Assembly (NCBI RefSeq): GCF_050627025.1
Contig: NZ_CP192472.1
Source of the DNA: Variovorax paradoxus_P
Lineage (GTDB): Bacteria > Pseudomonadota > Gammaproteobacteria > Burkholderiales > Burkholderiaceae_C
DNA: 64,000 nucleotides
Strand: one strand, 5' to 3'
Shown: positions 46,542 to 54,866 of the stretch, in pieces
Position numbering within the stretch: the first letter of the stretch is position 1
How the letters are laid out: every line of letters begins with the position of its first letter
Program-made: the position numbers and the translations under genes
Notes under the pieces: model-generated
The model's database searches: none
Seen by the model: the letters and a program-made list of their open reading frames with translations, nothing else
Told to the model about the DNA's origin: nothing

Positions 46542-47324
46542 ATGATGCGCTCGCTCTACATCGCCAAGACCGGTCTCGATGCACAACAGACCCAACTCGA
46601 CGTGGTGTCGAACAACCTCGCCAACGTCGGCACCACGGGCTTCAAGAGAAGCCGTGCCGTATTCGAGGACCTGATGTACCAGAACCTGCGCCAGGTTGGC
46701 GGCCAGACTTCGGACCAGACCCGCCTGCCTTCGGGCCTGCAGGTTGGCACCGGCGTGCACGTGGTCGCAACCGAGCGCATCCACTCGCAGGGCAACCTCA
46801 CCAAGACCGACAAGCCGACGGACGTTGCCATCAACGGCGGCGGCTTCTTCCAGGTGCTGATGCCCGATGGCACCACCTCGTACACGCGCGACGGTTCCTT
46901 CCAGACCGACCGCGACGGCCAGCTCGTCACGGCCAGCGGCTTTCCGGTGCAGCCGGCCATCACGCTGCCCGCCAACGCTACCAGCCTGACTGTCGGCCGC
47001 GACGGCATCGTTTCGATCACGCAGGCAGGCTCCACCAACACGGTGCAGGTCGGACAGCTGCAACTGGCAACGTTCCTTAACCCCGCCGGCCTGCAGAGCA
47101 AGGGAGAGAACCTCTACGCCGAGACCGACGCATCGGGCGCACCCAACCAGGTGAACCCGGGCGTGGACGGCGCCGGCATCCTGAGCCAGGGCTACGTCGA
47201 GGCATCGAACGTCAACGTGGTCGAAGAGCTCGTGAACATGATCGCTACACAGCGCGCCTACGAGATCAACAGCAAGGCGGTCCAGACCTCGGACCAGATG
47301 CTGCAGCGCCTCGCACAGTTATGA
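46542..47324 (+). CDS. flgG: Flagellar distal rod protein FlgG
   Basis: 260 residues, the standard FlgG length. MMRSLYIAKTGLDAQQTQLD starts the protein, DVVSNNLANVGTTGFKRSRA is the rod motif and VEELVNMIATQRAYEINSKA is the C-terminal signature. Two adjacent ATG codons (46542, 46545) are possible. The gene overlaps flgH by four bases. Confidence 0.97.
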   Translation: MMRSLYIAKTGLDAQQTQLDVVSNNLANVGTTGFKRSRAVFEDLMYQNLRQVGGQTSDQTRLPSGLQVGTGVHVVATERIHSQGNLTKTDKPTDVAINGGGFFQVLMPDGTTSYTRDGSFQTDRDGQLVTASGFPVQPAITLPANATSLTVGRDGIVSITQAGSTNTVQVGQLQLATFLNPAGLQSKGENLYAETDASGAPNQVNPGVDGAGILSQGYVEASNVNVVEELVNMIATQRAYEINSKAVQTSDQMLQRLAQL

Positions 47325-48010
47325 CCTCCCACAGTCTTCGCGCACTTCTCTTGTCGGCGCTGGCCGTCTTGCTGGCCACGGGCTGCGCGCAGGTGCCGCG
47401 CGAGCCGCTGGTGCACCAGCCGATGACGGCGCGGGCGGAGACCATGGCTTCTGCGCCGCGGCGCGCGAACGGCGCGATCTTCCAGGACGGTCCCGGCGGC
47501 AGCGCGCTGTTCGAAGACCGCAGGCCCCGCAACGTGGGCGACATCCTGACCATCGTCATCAGCGAGCGGGTCAACGCCAGCAAGAACTCCGGCGCCTCCG
47601 CAAGCCGCACCGGCAGCCTTGCCGCCGACTTTGCAGGCGGCATTCCAAAGCTGCTGGGCTCGCTGCTCAACGGCCAGGACGCCAAGCTGTCCGGCGGCAA
47701 CAAGCTCGACGCCAAGGGCGGCGCCAACGCCAACAACACCTTCAACGGCGTGATCACCGTCACGGTGGTCGATGTGATGCGCAACGGCAACTTGCTGGTC
47801 AGCGGCGAGAAGCAGATGGGCATCAACCAGGGCACCGAATACATCCGGTTCTCGGGCGTGGTGAATCCGCGCACGGTTTCCGGCAACAACACCGTGCCGT
47901 CGACCCTGGTGGCCGACGCACGCATCGAATACACGGCCAAGGGCTACATCGACGAGGCGCAGCACATGGGTTGGATGCAGCGCTTCTTCCTGAATGTCAT
48001 GCCGTTCTAG
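47321..48010 (+). CDS. flgH: Flagellar L-ring lipoprotein FlgH
   Basis: 229 residues. The lipobox LATGC sets the mature Cys at residue 22. RPRNVGDILTIVISERVNAS and LLVSGEKQMGINQGTEYIRF are FlgH signatures. It forms the ring in the outer membrane around the rod. The start overlaps the flgG stop, and flgI begins three bases after its end. Confidence 0.96.
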   Translation: MTSHSLRALLLSALAVLLATGCAQVPREPLVHQPMTARAETMASAPRRANGAIFQDGPGGSALFEDRRPRNVGDILTIVISERVNASKNSGASASRTGSLAADFAGGIPKLLGSLLNGQDAKLSGGNKLDAKGGANANNTFNGVITVTVVDVMRNGNLLVSGEKQMGINQGTEYIRFSGVVNPRTVSGNNTVPSTLVADARIEYTAKGYIDEAQHMGWMQRFFLNVMPF

Positions 48011-48013
48011 ACC

Positions 48014-49129
48014 ATGAAAAACATCTGCAATACCCTGCGCCGTGCCGGCCTGCTGGCGCTGTGCGCCATGGCCCTGCATTCACCCGCCCATGCCGAGCGC
48101 CTGAAGGAACTGGCGAGCATCCAGGGCGTGCGCGACAACCCGCTGATCGGCTACGGCCTGATGGTGGGCCTGGACGGAACGGGCGACCAGACCATGCAGA
48201 CGCCGTTCACCACGCAAAGCCTGAACAACATGCTGCAGCAGCTCGGCATCACGATTCCGCAGGGCGTGAACATGCAGCTTAAGAACGTGGCGGCAGTCAT
48301 GGTCACGGCCACGCTGCCCTCGTTTGCGCGCCCGGGCCAGAACATCGACGTGACCGTGTCGTCCATGGGCAATGCCAAGAGCCTGCGCGGCGGCACGCTG
48401 CTCATGACGCCGCTCAAGGGTGCCGACGGGCAGGTGTACGCCATTGCGCAGGGCAACATGGTGGTCGGCGGTGCCGGCGCATCGGCCAACGGCAGCAAGG
48501 CGCAGATCAACCAGCTCAGCTCGGGACGCATTCCGGGCGGCGCGCTGGTGGAGCGCGGCGTCGAGGCGCCCGTGGGCGGCGAGGGCATGTTCTCGCTCGA
48601 ACTCAACCGGTCAGATTTCGGCACGGTGCAGCGCGCGGTCGATGCCATCAACCGGCAGTTCGGCCCCGGCATCGCGCAGGCGCTCGATGCCCGCGTGATC
48701 CAGGTGCAGGCACCGGCACAGCAAGAGCGTGTCGGCTTTCTCGCGCAGCTCGAAAGCCTCGAAGTCACGCCCACGCAGGCGGTGGCGCGCGTGGTCGTCA
48801 ATGCGCGTACCGGCTCGGTGGTAATGAACCAGGCGGTGCGCGTGAACGACTGCGCCGTGGCGCACGGCAACCTTTCAGTGGTCATCAACACCGATCCCGT
48901 GGTGAGCCAGCCCAACGCATTCGCAGGCGGCAATACCGTGGTCGGCCAAACCTCGCAGATCTCCATCAACCAGGGCGGCGGCGCCTTGCAGATGGTGCGC
49001 GGCGGCGCTTCGCTGGCCGACGTGATCAAGGGCCTGAACAGCCTGGGCGCCAATCCGCAAGACCTGGTGTCCATCCTGCAGGCCATGAAGTCCGCCGGCG
49101 CACTGCGCGCCGAGCTCGAAATCATCTGA
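48014..49129 (+). CDS. flgI: Flagellar P-ring protein FlgI
   Basis: 371 residues with a signal peptide ending HSPAHA before ERLKELASIQGVRDNPLIGY. FlgI signatures include GLDGTGDQTMQTPFTTQSLN, SSMGNAKSLRGGTLLMTPLK and the end LVSILQAMKSAGALRAELEI. It forms the periplasmic ring in the peptidoglycan layer and depends on FlgA. Confidence 0.97.
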   Translation: MKNICNTLRRAGLLALCAMALHSPAHAERLKELASIQGVRDNPLIGYGLMVGLDGTGDQTMQTPFTTQSLNNMLQQLGITIPQGVNMQLKNVAAVMVTATLPSFARPGQNIDVTVSSMGNAKSLRGGTLLMTPLKGADGQVYAIAQGNMVVGGAGASANGSKAQINQLSSGRIPGGALVERGVEAPVGGEGMFSLELNRSDFGTVQRAVDAINRQFGPGIAQALDARVIQVQAPAQQERVGFLAQLESLEVTPTQAVARVVVNARTGSVVMNQAVRVNDCAVAHGNLSVVINTDPVVSQPNAFAGGNTVVGQTSQISINQGGGALQMVRGGASLADVIKGLNSLGANPQDLVSILQAMKSAGALRAELEII

Positions 49130-49137
49130 ACACCGGC

Positions 49138-50172
49138 ATGGCAATTCCAGAAAGCAGAAGCGGCGCGCTCGACCAGCGCCTTGCGCTCGACGTACAGAGC
49201 GTCGACGCATTGCGCTACACCGTTCGCAACTCGCCTGACGAAGGCCTGAAGCAGGTGTCGCGGCAGTTCGAGGCGCTGTTCATGAACATGGTGCTCAAGA
49301 GCATGCGCGAGGCCACGCCCTCCAGTGGCCTGCTCGAGAACCGCGACGAGAAGGTCTATCTCTCGATGCTCGACCAGCAGCTTGCGCAGAACCTCTCGGG
49401 CCGCGGCGTGGGACTGGCCGAGGCAATGCTTGCGCAGCTCAGCCGCAGCGCGGCGTCGGGCGGCGAATCGGAGAGCGGCGCGGAGGGTATGTCGCTGGCT
49501 CCGCGCCCGGGCTTTCCGATCACGCCGCAGTCGGGCATTCCGCTCGGCTCCGCACCGTCGTCGTTTGCACCGTCGTCGTTTGCACCGGCCTCGACCGCGT
49601 CGTCCTCGGCTGCACCGTCTTCGTCCGTGCCTGCAAGGCAGGCTGCCGCACCGGTCGACCTGAGCATCTACCAGCGCAACAGCGAACGTCCGGCGGCAGC
49701 GGCAGCCGTCGCATCGCTGCAAGGCAACGTCGACAGTTTCGTGCAGCGCATGGGCGGCTCCGCGCAGGTGGCAAGCGCCGCCAGCGGCGTGCCCGCGCCG
49801 CTCATTCTTGCGCAGGCCGCGCTCGAATCGGGCTGGGGCAAGCGCGAGATTCGCGCGGACGACGGCACGCAGAGCTTCAACCTGTTCGGCATCAAGGCCG
49901 ACCGCAGCTGGAAGGGTCCCGTGGTGGAAACCACCACCACCGAGTACGTGGACGGCGAACCGCAGCGCGTGCGCGCCAAGTTCAGGGCCTATGCCTCGTA
50001 CGACGAAGCCTTTACCGACTACGCCAAGTTCATCACCCGCAATCCGCGCTACGCCAACGTGCTGGCGGCGGATACGCCGGCCGAGGCAGCGCATGGCCTG
50101 CAGAAGGCCGGCTACGCAACCGATCCCCAGTACGGGCAGAAGCTCGTTCGCATCATGCAGAAGTTCAGCTGA
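49138..50172 (+). CDS. flgJ: Flagellar rod assembly protein/peptidoglycan hydrolase FlgJ
   Basis: 344 residues in two domains. The rod-binding domain (about 15-105) has KQVSRQFEALFMNMVLKSMR. A glucosaminidase-type hydrolase (about 190-344) has PLILAQAALESGWGKREIRA, with the catalytic Glu in ALESGWG, and SFNLFGIKADRSWKGP. Between them lies a Ser/Ala/Pro linker (about 115-180) built partly from a tandem DNA repeat. It opens the peptidoglycan for the rod. cheW begins ten bases after its stop, so chemotaxis genes may be read from the flagellar operon. Confidence 0.96.
   Translation: MAIPESRSGALDQRLALDVQSVDALRYTVRNSPDEGLKQVSRQFEALFMNMVLKSMREATPSSGLLENRDEKVYLSMLDQQLAQNLSGRGVGLAEAMLAQLSRSAASGGESESGAEGMSLAPRPGFPITPQSGIPLGSAPSSFAPSSFAPASTASSSAAPSSSVPARQAAAPVDLSIYQRNSERPAAAAAVASLQGNVDSFVQRMGGSAQVASAASGVPAPLILAQAALESGWGKREIRADDGTQSFNLFGIKADRSWKGPVVETTTTEYVDGEPQRVRAKFRAYASYDEAFTDYAKFITRNPRYANVLAADTPAEAAHGLQKAGYATDPQYGQKLVRIMQKFS
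49552..49581 (+). repeat. 15-base tandem repeat in the flgJ linker
   Basis: Two perfect copies of GCACCGTCGTCGTTT are followed by a partial third copy (GCACCGGCC). They encode Ala-Pro-Ser-Ser-Phe units in the linker. The in-frame length could vary without harm. Confidence 0.85.
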
Positions 50173-50182
50173 AGGAATTCAT

Positions 50183-50698
50183 ATGGCAGAGATCATCGCC
50201 CCCGCACAACAACAAAACCTCCGGGGCGGCGCGGCGCCCGCCGTTTCCAGCCGGCTGGAGGTCGTGACCTTCACGCTGGGCCAGGAAGAGTACGGAATCG
50301 ACATCCAGAAGGTGCAAGAGCTGCGCGGCTACGACGCGGTGACGCGCATTGCGAATGCGCCCGAATACATCAAGGGCGTGGTGAACCTGCGCGGAATCAT
50401 CGTTCCGATCATCGACATGCGCATCAAGTTCCAGCTGGGCGCACCGACCTATGACCAGTTCACGGTGGTGATCGTGCTGAACATCGGCGGCCGCGTGGTG
50501 GGCATGGTGGTGGACAGCGTGTCGGACGTGATCACGCTGAGCGCAGAGCAGATCAAGCCCGCGCCCGAGATGGGCGCCGTGCTGGACACGGACTACCTGA
50601 TCGGTCTGGGCACGCTGGACGAGCGGATGCTCATCCTGGTGGACATCGACAAGCTGATGTCCAGCGACGAGATGGGCCTGATCGAAAAACTCACCTGA
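50183..50698 (+). CDS. cheW: Chemotaxis coupling protein CheW, copy 1
   Basis: 171 residues. The CheW beta-barrel fold is shown by FTLGQEEYGIDIQKVQELRG, IKGVVNLRGIIVPIIDMR and VGMVVDSVSDVITLSAEQIK. It couples receptors to the kinase CheA, which is not in this window. It is almost identical to the copy at 54301 over the whole conserved domain; only the first 30 or so residues and the last few differ. A GAAGGAAT ribosome site precedes the ATG, and receptor 1 follows after 25 bases. Confidence 0.97.
   Translation: MAEIIAPAQQQNLRGGAAPAVSSRLEVVTFTLGQEEYGIDIQKVQELRGYDAVTRIANAPEYIKGVVNLRGIIVPIIDMRIKFQLGAPTYDQFTVVIVLNIGGRVVGMVVDSVSDVITLSAEQIKPAPEMGAVLDTDYLIGLGTLDERMLILVDIDKLMSSDEMGLIEKLT
50270..50680 (+). 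repeat. Direct repeat, cheW copy 1 (pair at 54385-54795)
   Basis: 411 bases match the second cheW gene with three differences that I can find, all synonymous. Confidence 0.9.
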
Positions 50699-50723
50699 CA
50701 TCGATGCATACGGAGCAACCGAA

Positions 50724-52442
50724 ATGAAGAACCTGAAAATCGGCACGCGGCTTGGCATCGGTTTTGCCCTGGTGCTGGCACTCATGGCGTGCATTGCAGG
50801 CATCGGCGTGTTCCGTTTGCAAGGCGTGGGCCACGCGGTACAGGAGATGGTGGAGCGCTCGCTGGTCAAAGAGCGGCTGGCCGCCAACTGGCTGCTCAAC
50901 ACAAGCAGCAACAGCGTGCGCACCTTCGCGCTGGTCAAGAGCAACGATGCGCAAGTGCAGGAGTATCTGCAAAAGCACATGAGCAAGACCAGTGCGAGCA
51001 TTTCCGAAACGCAGTCCAAGCTCGAGGCCATGCTCGATTCGCCCGAAGAGCAGGCGATCAGCGCCGACATCAAGGAAAAGCGCAGCCAGTACGTCAACCT
51101 GCGCAACGCCATTCTCAAGCTGAAGAGCGAGGGCAAGCAGGCCGAGGCCGCTGCGCTCACCAACGACAAGCTGGTGCCCATGCTCGACGTGTATGACGCG
51201 AGCATTCGCAGCATGCTGACGCACCAGGCGGAACGGATCGACAAGGCCGCCGACGCCGTGGAGGGCCTGAACCGCGCCGGCCGTGCCAACGTGATTGTGC
51301 TGGCCGTGGTTGCGCTGCTGCTCGGCGCCGTGCTGGCATGGCTCCTCACCCGCAGCATTACCCGCCCGTTGAACGAGGCGGTGCGTGTGGCGCAAACCGT
51401 TGCGGGCGGCGACCTCACGAGCCATATCGAATCGTCGTCCACCGACGAGACGGGCCTCTTGATGCAGGCCCTGAAGAACATGAACACGAGCCTGGCCACG
51501 GTGGTCGGCGGCGTGCGCACCGGCACCGATGCCATTGCCACCGCCTCGGGCCAGATTGCCGCAGGCAACCAGGACCTGTCTTCGCGCACCGAAGAGCAGG
51601 CCAGCTCGCTCGAAGAAACCGCCGCTTCGATGGAAGAACTCACCTCGACCGTCAAGCAGAACGCAGACAACGCACGCCAGGCCAACCAACTGGCCCTGTC
51701 CGCCTCCGAAGTCGCAATCAAGGGCGGCAACGTCGTCGGCCAGGTCGTCGACACCATGGCCTCGATCAATGCTTCGTCCAAGAAGATCGTCGACATCATC
51801 GGCGTGATCGACGGCATTGCGTTCCAGACCAACATCCTGGCGCTCAATGCGGCCGTCGAAGCCGCCCGGGCGGGCGAGCAGGGCAGGGGCTTTGCCGTTG
51901 TCGCCTCCGAGGTGCGCAGCCTTGCGCAACGCTCGGCCGCGGCCGCCAAGGAAATCAAGGGCCTGATCGACGACTCCGTGGGCAAGGTCGACGTGGGCAG
52001 CGCCCTGGTGGGCGAAGCCGGCAAGACGATGGAAGAGATCGTGAGCGGCGTCAAGCGTGTCGCGGACATCATCGGAGAGATCACGGCTGCGAGCCAGGAG
52101 CAGAGCACCGGCATCGAGCAGGTGAACCAGGCTATCTCGCAGATGGACCAGGTGACGCAGCAGAACGCGGCGCTGGTCGAAGAAGCCGCCGCTGCGGCGC
52201 AATCGATGCAGGAGCAGGCCGCCAGCCTGGTGAGCGCTGTGAGCGTGTTCAGGCTGGAGCCCGGCACGCAGCCGCAGCGCGGCGAGCTGACGTTTGCGGC
52301 GCCTGCGACACGAACGGCAATCGGGCCCCTCAAGGCCGCTCCCAGGGCCCTGCGCCCTGCGCTGGGCGGCAAAAGCGAGGCTTCCGCACCCCGGCAACTG
52401 GCCGCGGCCAGCACCGCAGCCGGCGATTGGACGGAATTTTGA
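50724..52442 (+). CDS. Methyl-accepting chemotaxis protein 1, four-helix-bundle sensor
   Basis: 572 residues. Membrane helix 1 is at about 11-32, the helical periplasmic sensor of the Tar/4HB type at about 33-190, and helix 2 at about 192-212. HAMP covers about 213-265 (RSITRPLNEAVRVAQTVAGG). The long signalling coiled coil has its tip LNAAVEAARAGEQGRGFAVV near residue 375. The C-terminus ends GDWTEF, fitting a CheR-tethering pentapeptide (xWxxF). The signalling half carries the GGNVVGQ and DVGSALVGEAG version, shared almost base for base with receptor 7. The ligand is unknown. Confidence 0.96.
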   Translation: MKNLKIGTRLGIGFALVLALMACIAGIGVFRLQGVGHAVQEMVERSLVKERLAANWLLNTSSNSVRTFALVKSNDAQVQEYLQKHMSKTSASISETQSKLEAMLDSPEEQAISADIKEKRSQYVNLRNAILKLKSEGKQAEAAALTNDKLVPMLDVYDASIRSMLTHQAERIDKAADAVEGLNRAGRANVIVLAVVALLLGAVLAWLLTRSITRPLNEAVRVAQTVAGGDLTSHIESSSTDETGLLMQALKNMNTSLATVVGGVRTGTDAIATASGQIAAGNQDLSSRTEEQASSLEETAASMEELTSTVKQNADNARQANQLALSASEVAIKGGNVVGQVVDTMASINASSKKIVDIIGVIDGIAFQTNILALNAAVEAARAGEQGRGFAVVASEVRSLAQRSAAAAKEIKGLIDDSVGKVDVGSALVGEAGKTMEEIVSGVKRVADIIGEITAASQEQSTGIEQVNQAISQMDQVTQQNAALVEEAAAAAQSMQEQAASLVSAVSVFRLEPGTQPQRGELTFAAPATRTAIGPLKAAPRALRPALGGKSEASAPRQLAAASTAAGDWTEF

Positions 52443-52452
52443 ACTAATGGCC

Positions 52453-52479
52453 TCAAGTCTTGCGCGGACCTGCCGATAA
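52453..52479 (+). promoter_or_regulatory. Sigma-28 (FliA) promoter upstream of receptor 2
   Basis: TCAAGTCT-11-GCCGATAA carries a perfect FliA -10 and a -35 with two changes from TAAAGTTT. It lies in the 85 bases between receptors 1 and 2. Transcription would begin near 52486, next to the palindrome CTGTCGACAG (52482-52491), about 40 bases before the receptor 2 ATG. Confidence 0.85.
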
Positions 52480-52527
52480 ACCTGTCGACAGAACCGCACA
52501 AAAGACATCCACCCTAGGAAGAGACTA

Positions 52528-54279
52528 ATGTTCAACCGTTTGAATCCCCGTGGCCTGCGCATCGGCCAGAAGCTCGGGCTGTTCACGGCCAGCGCCATCA
52601 TGGGCGTGGCGGCCCTGACTGCCCTTTTCCTGATTTCGGAGCGCAAGCTCATCCTGGAGGAGCGCCAGGCCGGCGTGCGCCAGGTGGTCGAAAGCGCGCA
52701 TGGCCTGCTGACCCACTACCACGGGCTCGTGGCCAAGGGCACGCTGACCGAGCCGCAGGCCAAGGAGCAGGCCATGCAGGCGATTCGCGGCCTGCGCTAC
52801 AGCGGCACCGAGTATTTCTGGATCAACGACATGCAGCCGCGCATGGTGATGCATCCGATCAGCCCGGCGCTGGAGAACAAGGATCTGTCGTCCAACAAGG
52901 ATGCCAACGGCAAGCGGCTGTTCGTCTCGTTCGTCGACACCGTCAAGGCCAGCGGCGCGGGCTTCGTTCCCTATCTGTGGGCCAAGCCCGGCAGCGACAA
53001 ACCGGTGCCCAAGGTTTCGTACGTCAAGGGCTTCGAACCCTGGGGCTGGATCATCGGCTCGGGCGTCTATGTGGACACGGTGCAAACCACGATCATGGGC
53101 CGGATCATTGCCCTGTCGATCGGTGCGGCGGTGCTGGCCGCGGGGCTGCTCGTTCTGGGCTGGGCAATTTCGCGCGGCCTGCTGAAGCAGCTCGGCGGCG
53201 AGCCCGCAGACGCGACAGCCATTGCGCACCGCATTGCCGATGGCGACCTCGCGGTTCGCATCGACCTGAAGCGCGGCGACCAGGAGAGCTTGCTGCACGC
53301 AATCCAGGGCATGCGCGACAGCCTTGCCAAGGTGGTGGGCGAAGTGCGCACCGGCACGGATGCCATCGCCACCGCCTCTGGGCAGATTGCCGCAGGCAAC
53401 CAGGACTTGTCTTCGCGCACCGAAGAGCAGGCCAGCTCGCTCGAAGAAACAGCCGCTTCGATGGAAGAGCTCACCTCGACCGTCAAGCAGAACGCAGACA
53501 ACGCGCGCCAGGCCAACCAGCTGGCCCTTTCGGCCTCCGAAGTGGCCGTGCGCGGCGGCGGCGTGGTCAGCCAGGTGGTGGACACCATGGGCTCCATCAA
53601 CACCTCGTCCAAGAAGATCGTCGACATCATCGGCGTGATCGATGGCATCGCTTTCCAGACCAACATCCTCGCTCTCAATGCGGCGGTCGAAGCGGCACGT
53701 GCGGGTGAACAGGGCCGTGGCTTTGCAGTGGTGGCCTCCGAAGTGCGCAACCTTGCGCAGCGCTCGGGCGCAGCCGCCAAGGAAATCAAGGGCCTGATCG
53801 ACGACTCCGTGGGCAAGGTCGAGGCCGGCAGCCGCCAGGTGGCCGAAGCGGGCCGCACGATGGACGAGATCGTGGACAGCGTCAAGCGCGTGACCGACAT
53901 CATGGGCGAGATCACGGCCGCGAGCCAGGAGCAGAGCACCGGCATCGAGCAGGTGAACCAGGCCATCGCGCAGATGGACCAGGTGACGCAGCAGAACGCG
54001 GCGCTGGTCGAAGAAGCCGCCGCTGCAGCGCAATCGATGCAGGAGCAGGCCGCCAGCCTGGTGAGCTCGGTGAGCGTGTTCAAGCTCGAAGGCGGAGCAG
54101 CCTCTTCGGCTCAGCCGGACGCACGGCCCGCCTTCGCCGCAGCCAAGGCTGCGCGCCCCTCCGAATCGTCTCCGAAGCCCAGGCGCGCCGCGCCGGCCAA
54201 GAAGACCCAAGAAGCACCTTCCTCGTCTCCGCAGCTGGCCATGGCCGGTGCGGCCGGCGGCGACTGGACAGAGTTTTAA
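52528..54279 (+). CDS. Methyl-accepting chemotaxis protein 2, single-Cache sensor
   Basis: 583 residues. After membrane helix 1 (about 15-35), the sensor at about 40-188 has the sCache_2 blocks GTEYFWINDMQPRMVMHPIS, FVPYLWAKPGSDKPVPKVSY and GWIIGSGVYVDTV, which point to a small organic ligand. Helix 2 (about 190-210) is followed by a HAMP with KQLGGEPADATAIAHRIADG. The tip is near 383. The signalling half carries the RGGGVVSQ and EAGSRQVAEAG version. It ends GDWTEF after a Ser/Ala/Pro/Lys-rich linker. Its own FliA promoter lies upstream with an AGGAAGAG ribosome site. Confidence 0.96.
   Translation: MFNRLNPRGLRIGQKLGLFTASAIMGVAALTALFLISERKLILEERQAGVRQVVESAHGLLTHYHGLVAKGTLTEPQAKEQAMQAIRGLRYSGTEYFWINDMQPRMVMHPISPALENKDLSSNKDANGKRLFVSFVDTVKASGAGFVPYLWAKPGSDKPVPKVSYVKGFEPWGWIIGSGVYVDTVQTTIMGRIIALSIGAAVLAAGLLVLGWAISRGLLKQLGGEPADATAIAHRIADGDLAVRIDLKRGDQESLLHAIQGMRDSLAKVVGEVRTGTDAIATASGQIAAGNQDLSSRTEEQASSLEETAASMEELTSTVKQNADNARQANQLALSASEVAVRGGGVVSQVVDTMGSINTSSKKIVDIIGVIDGIAFQTNILALNAAVEAARAGEQGRGFAVVASEVRNLAQRSGAAAKEIKGLIDDSVGKVEAGSRQVAEAGRTMDEIVDSVKRVTDIMGEITAASQEQSTGIEQVNQAIAQMDQVTQQNAALVEEAAAAAQSMQEQAASLVSSVSVFKLEGGAASSAQPDARPAFAAAKAARPSESSPKPRRAAPAKKTQEAPSSSPQLAMAGAAGGDWTEF
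53362..54059 (+). repeat. Direct repeat, receptor 2 signalling domain (pair at 55683-56380)
   Basis: 698 bases match receptor 3 with two differences that I can find (53643 and 53652), including 407 identical bases from 53653. Confidence 0.88.
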
Positions 54280-54300
54280 GCCAACAGCAACAGGTTTCCG

Positions 54301-54816
54301 ATGACTGCAACCCCAACCAAACAGACCGCGGACATTCGCAACGCCGCAACGCCACGGGCCGGCCGGCCCCTGGAATTTCTCTCCTTCACGCTGGGCCAGG
54401 AAGAGTACGGAATCGACATCCAGAAGGTGCAGGAGCTGCGCGGCTACGACGCGGTGACGCGCATTGCGAATGCGCCCGAATACATCAAGGGCGTGGTGAA
54501 CCTGCGCGGAATCATCGTTCCGATCATCGACATGCGCATCAAGTTCCAGCTGGGCGCACCGACCTATGACCAGTTCACGGTGGTGATCGTGCTGAACATC
54601 GGCGGTCGCGTGGTGGGCATGGTGGTGGACAGCGTGTCGGACGTGATCACGCTGAGCGCAGAGCAGATCAAGCCCGCGCCCGAGATGGGCGCCGTGCTGG
54701 ACACGGACTACCTGATCGGGCTGGGCACGCTGGACGAGCGGATGCTCATCCTGGTGGACATCGACAAGCTGATGTCCAGCGACGAGATGGGCCTGGTCGA
54801 GAAGATCGCCGCCTGA
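54301..54816 (+). CDS. cheW: Chemotaxis coupling protein CheW, copy 2
   Basis: 171 residues, the same length as copy 1. The N-terminus (MTATPTKQTADIRNAATPRA) is different, while the coupling domain is identical in protein apart from the last few residues (VEKIAA against IEKLT). It stands between receptors 2 and 3, 21 bases after receptor 2, with no promoter of its own visible. The two CheW proteins should be functionally equal in CheA and receptor contacts; a dosage or expression role is more likely than a new partner. Confidence 0.96.
   Translation: MTATPTKQTADIRNAATPRAGRPLEFLSFTLGQEEYGIDIQKVQELRGYDAVTRIANAPEYIKGVVNLRGIIVPIIDMRIKFQLGAPTYDQFTVVIVLNIGGRVVGMVVDSVSDVITLSAEQIKPAPEMGAVLDTDYLIGLGTLDERMLILVDIDKLMSSDEMGLVEKIAA
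54385..54795 (+). repeat. Direct repeat, cheW copy 2 (pair at 50270-50680)
   Basis: Second member of the 411-base pair. Differences from copy 1 lie in a Gln, a Gly and a Gly codon, and all are silent. Confidence 0.9.
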
Positions 54817-54827
54817 TCGAGCCACGC

Positions 54828-54863
54828 AGAGAAAGAGATAGAGAGAGTCAGAGAGAGAAGAAG
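54828..54863 (+). repeat. GA-rich simple sequence before receptor 3
   Basis: About 36 bases are almost only G and A on the plus strand, with GAGAGA units (AGAGAAAGAGATAGAGAGAG and onward). They end at the receptor 3 ribosome site, so slippage here could change initiation spacing. Confidence 0.7.
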
Positions 54864-54866
54864 TTC

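Noticed and set aside
52525..54825. A 766-codon minus-strand frame opposite receptor 2 and cheW copy 2, with similar frames opposite the other receptors
   Set aside because: The frames recur only because the signalling domains underneath recur; the products are low-complexity and have no plausible start.
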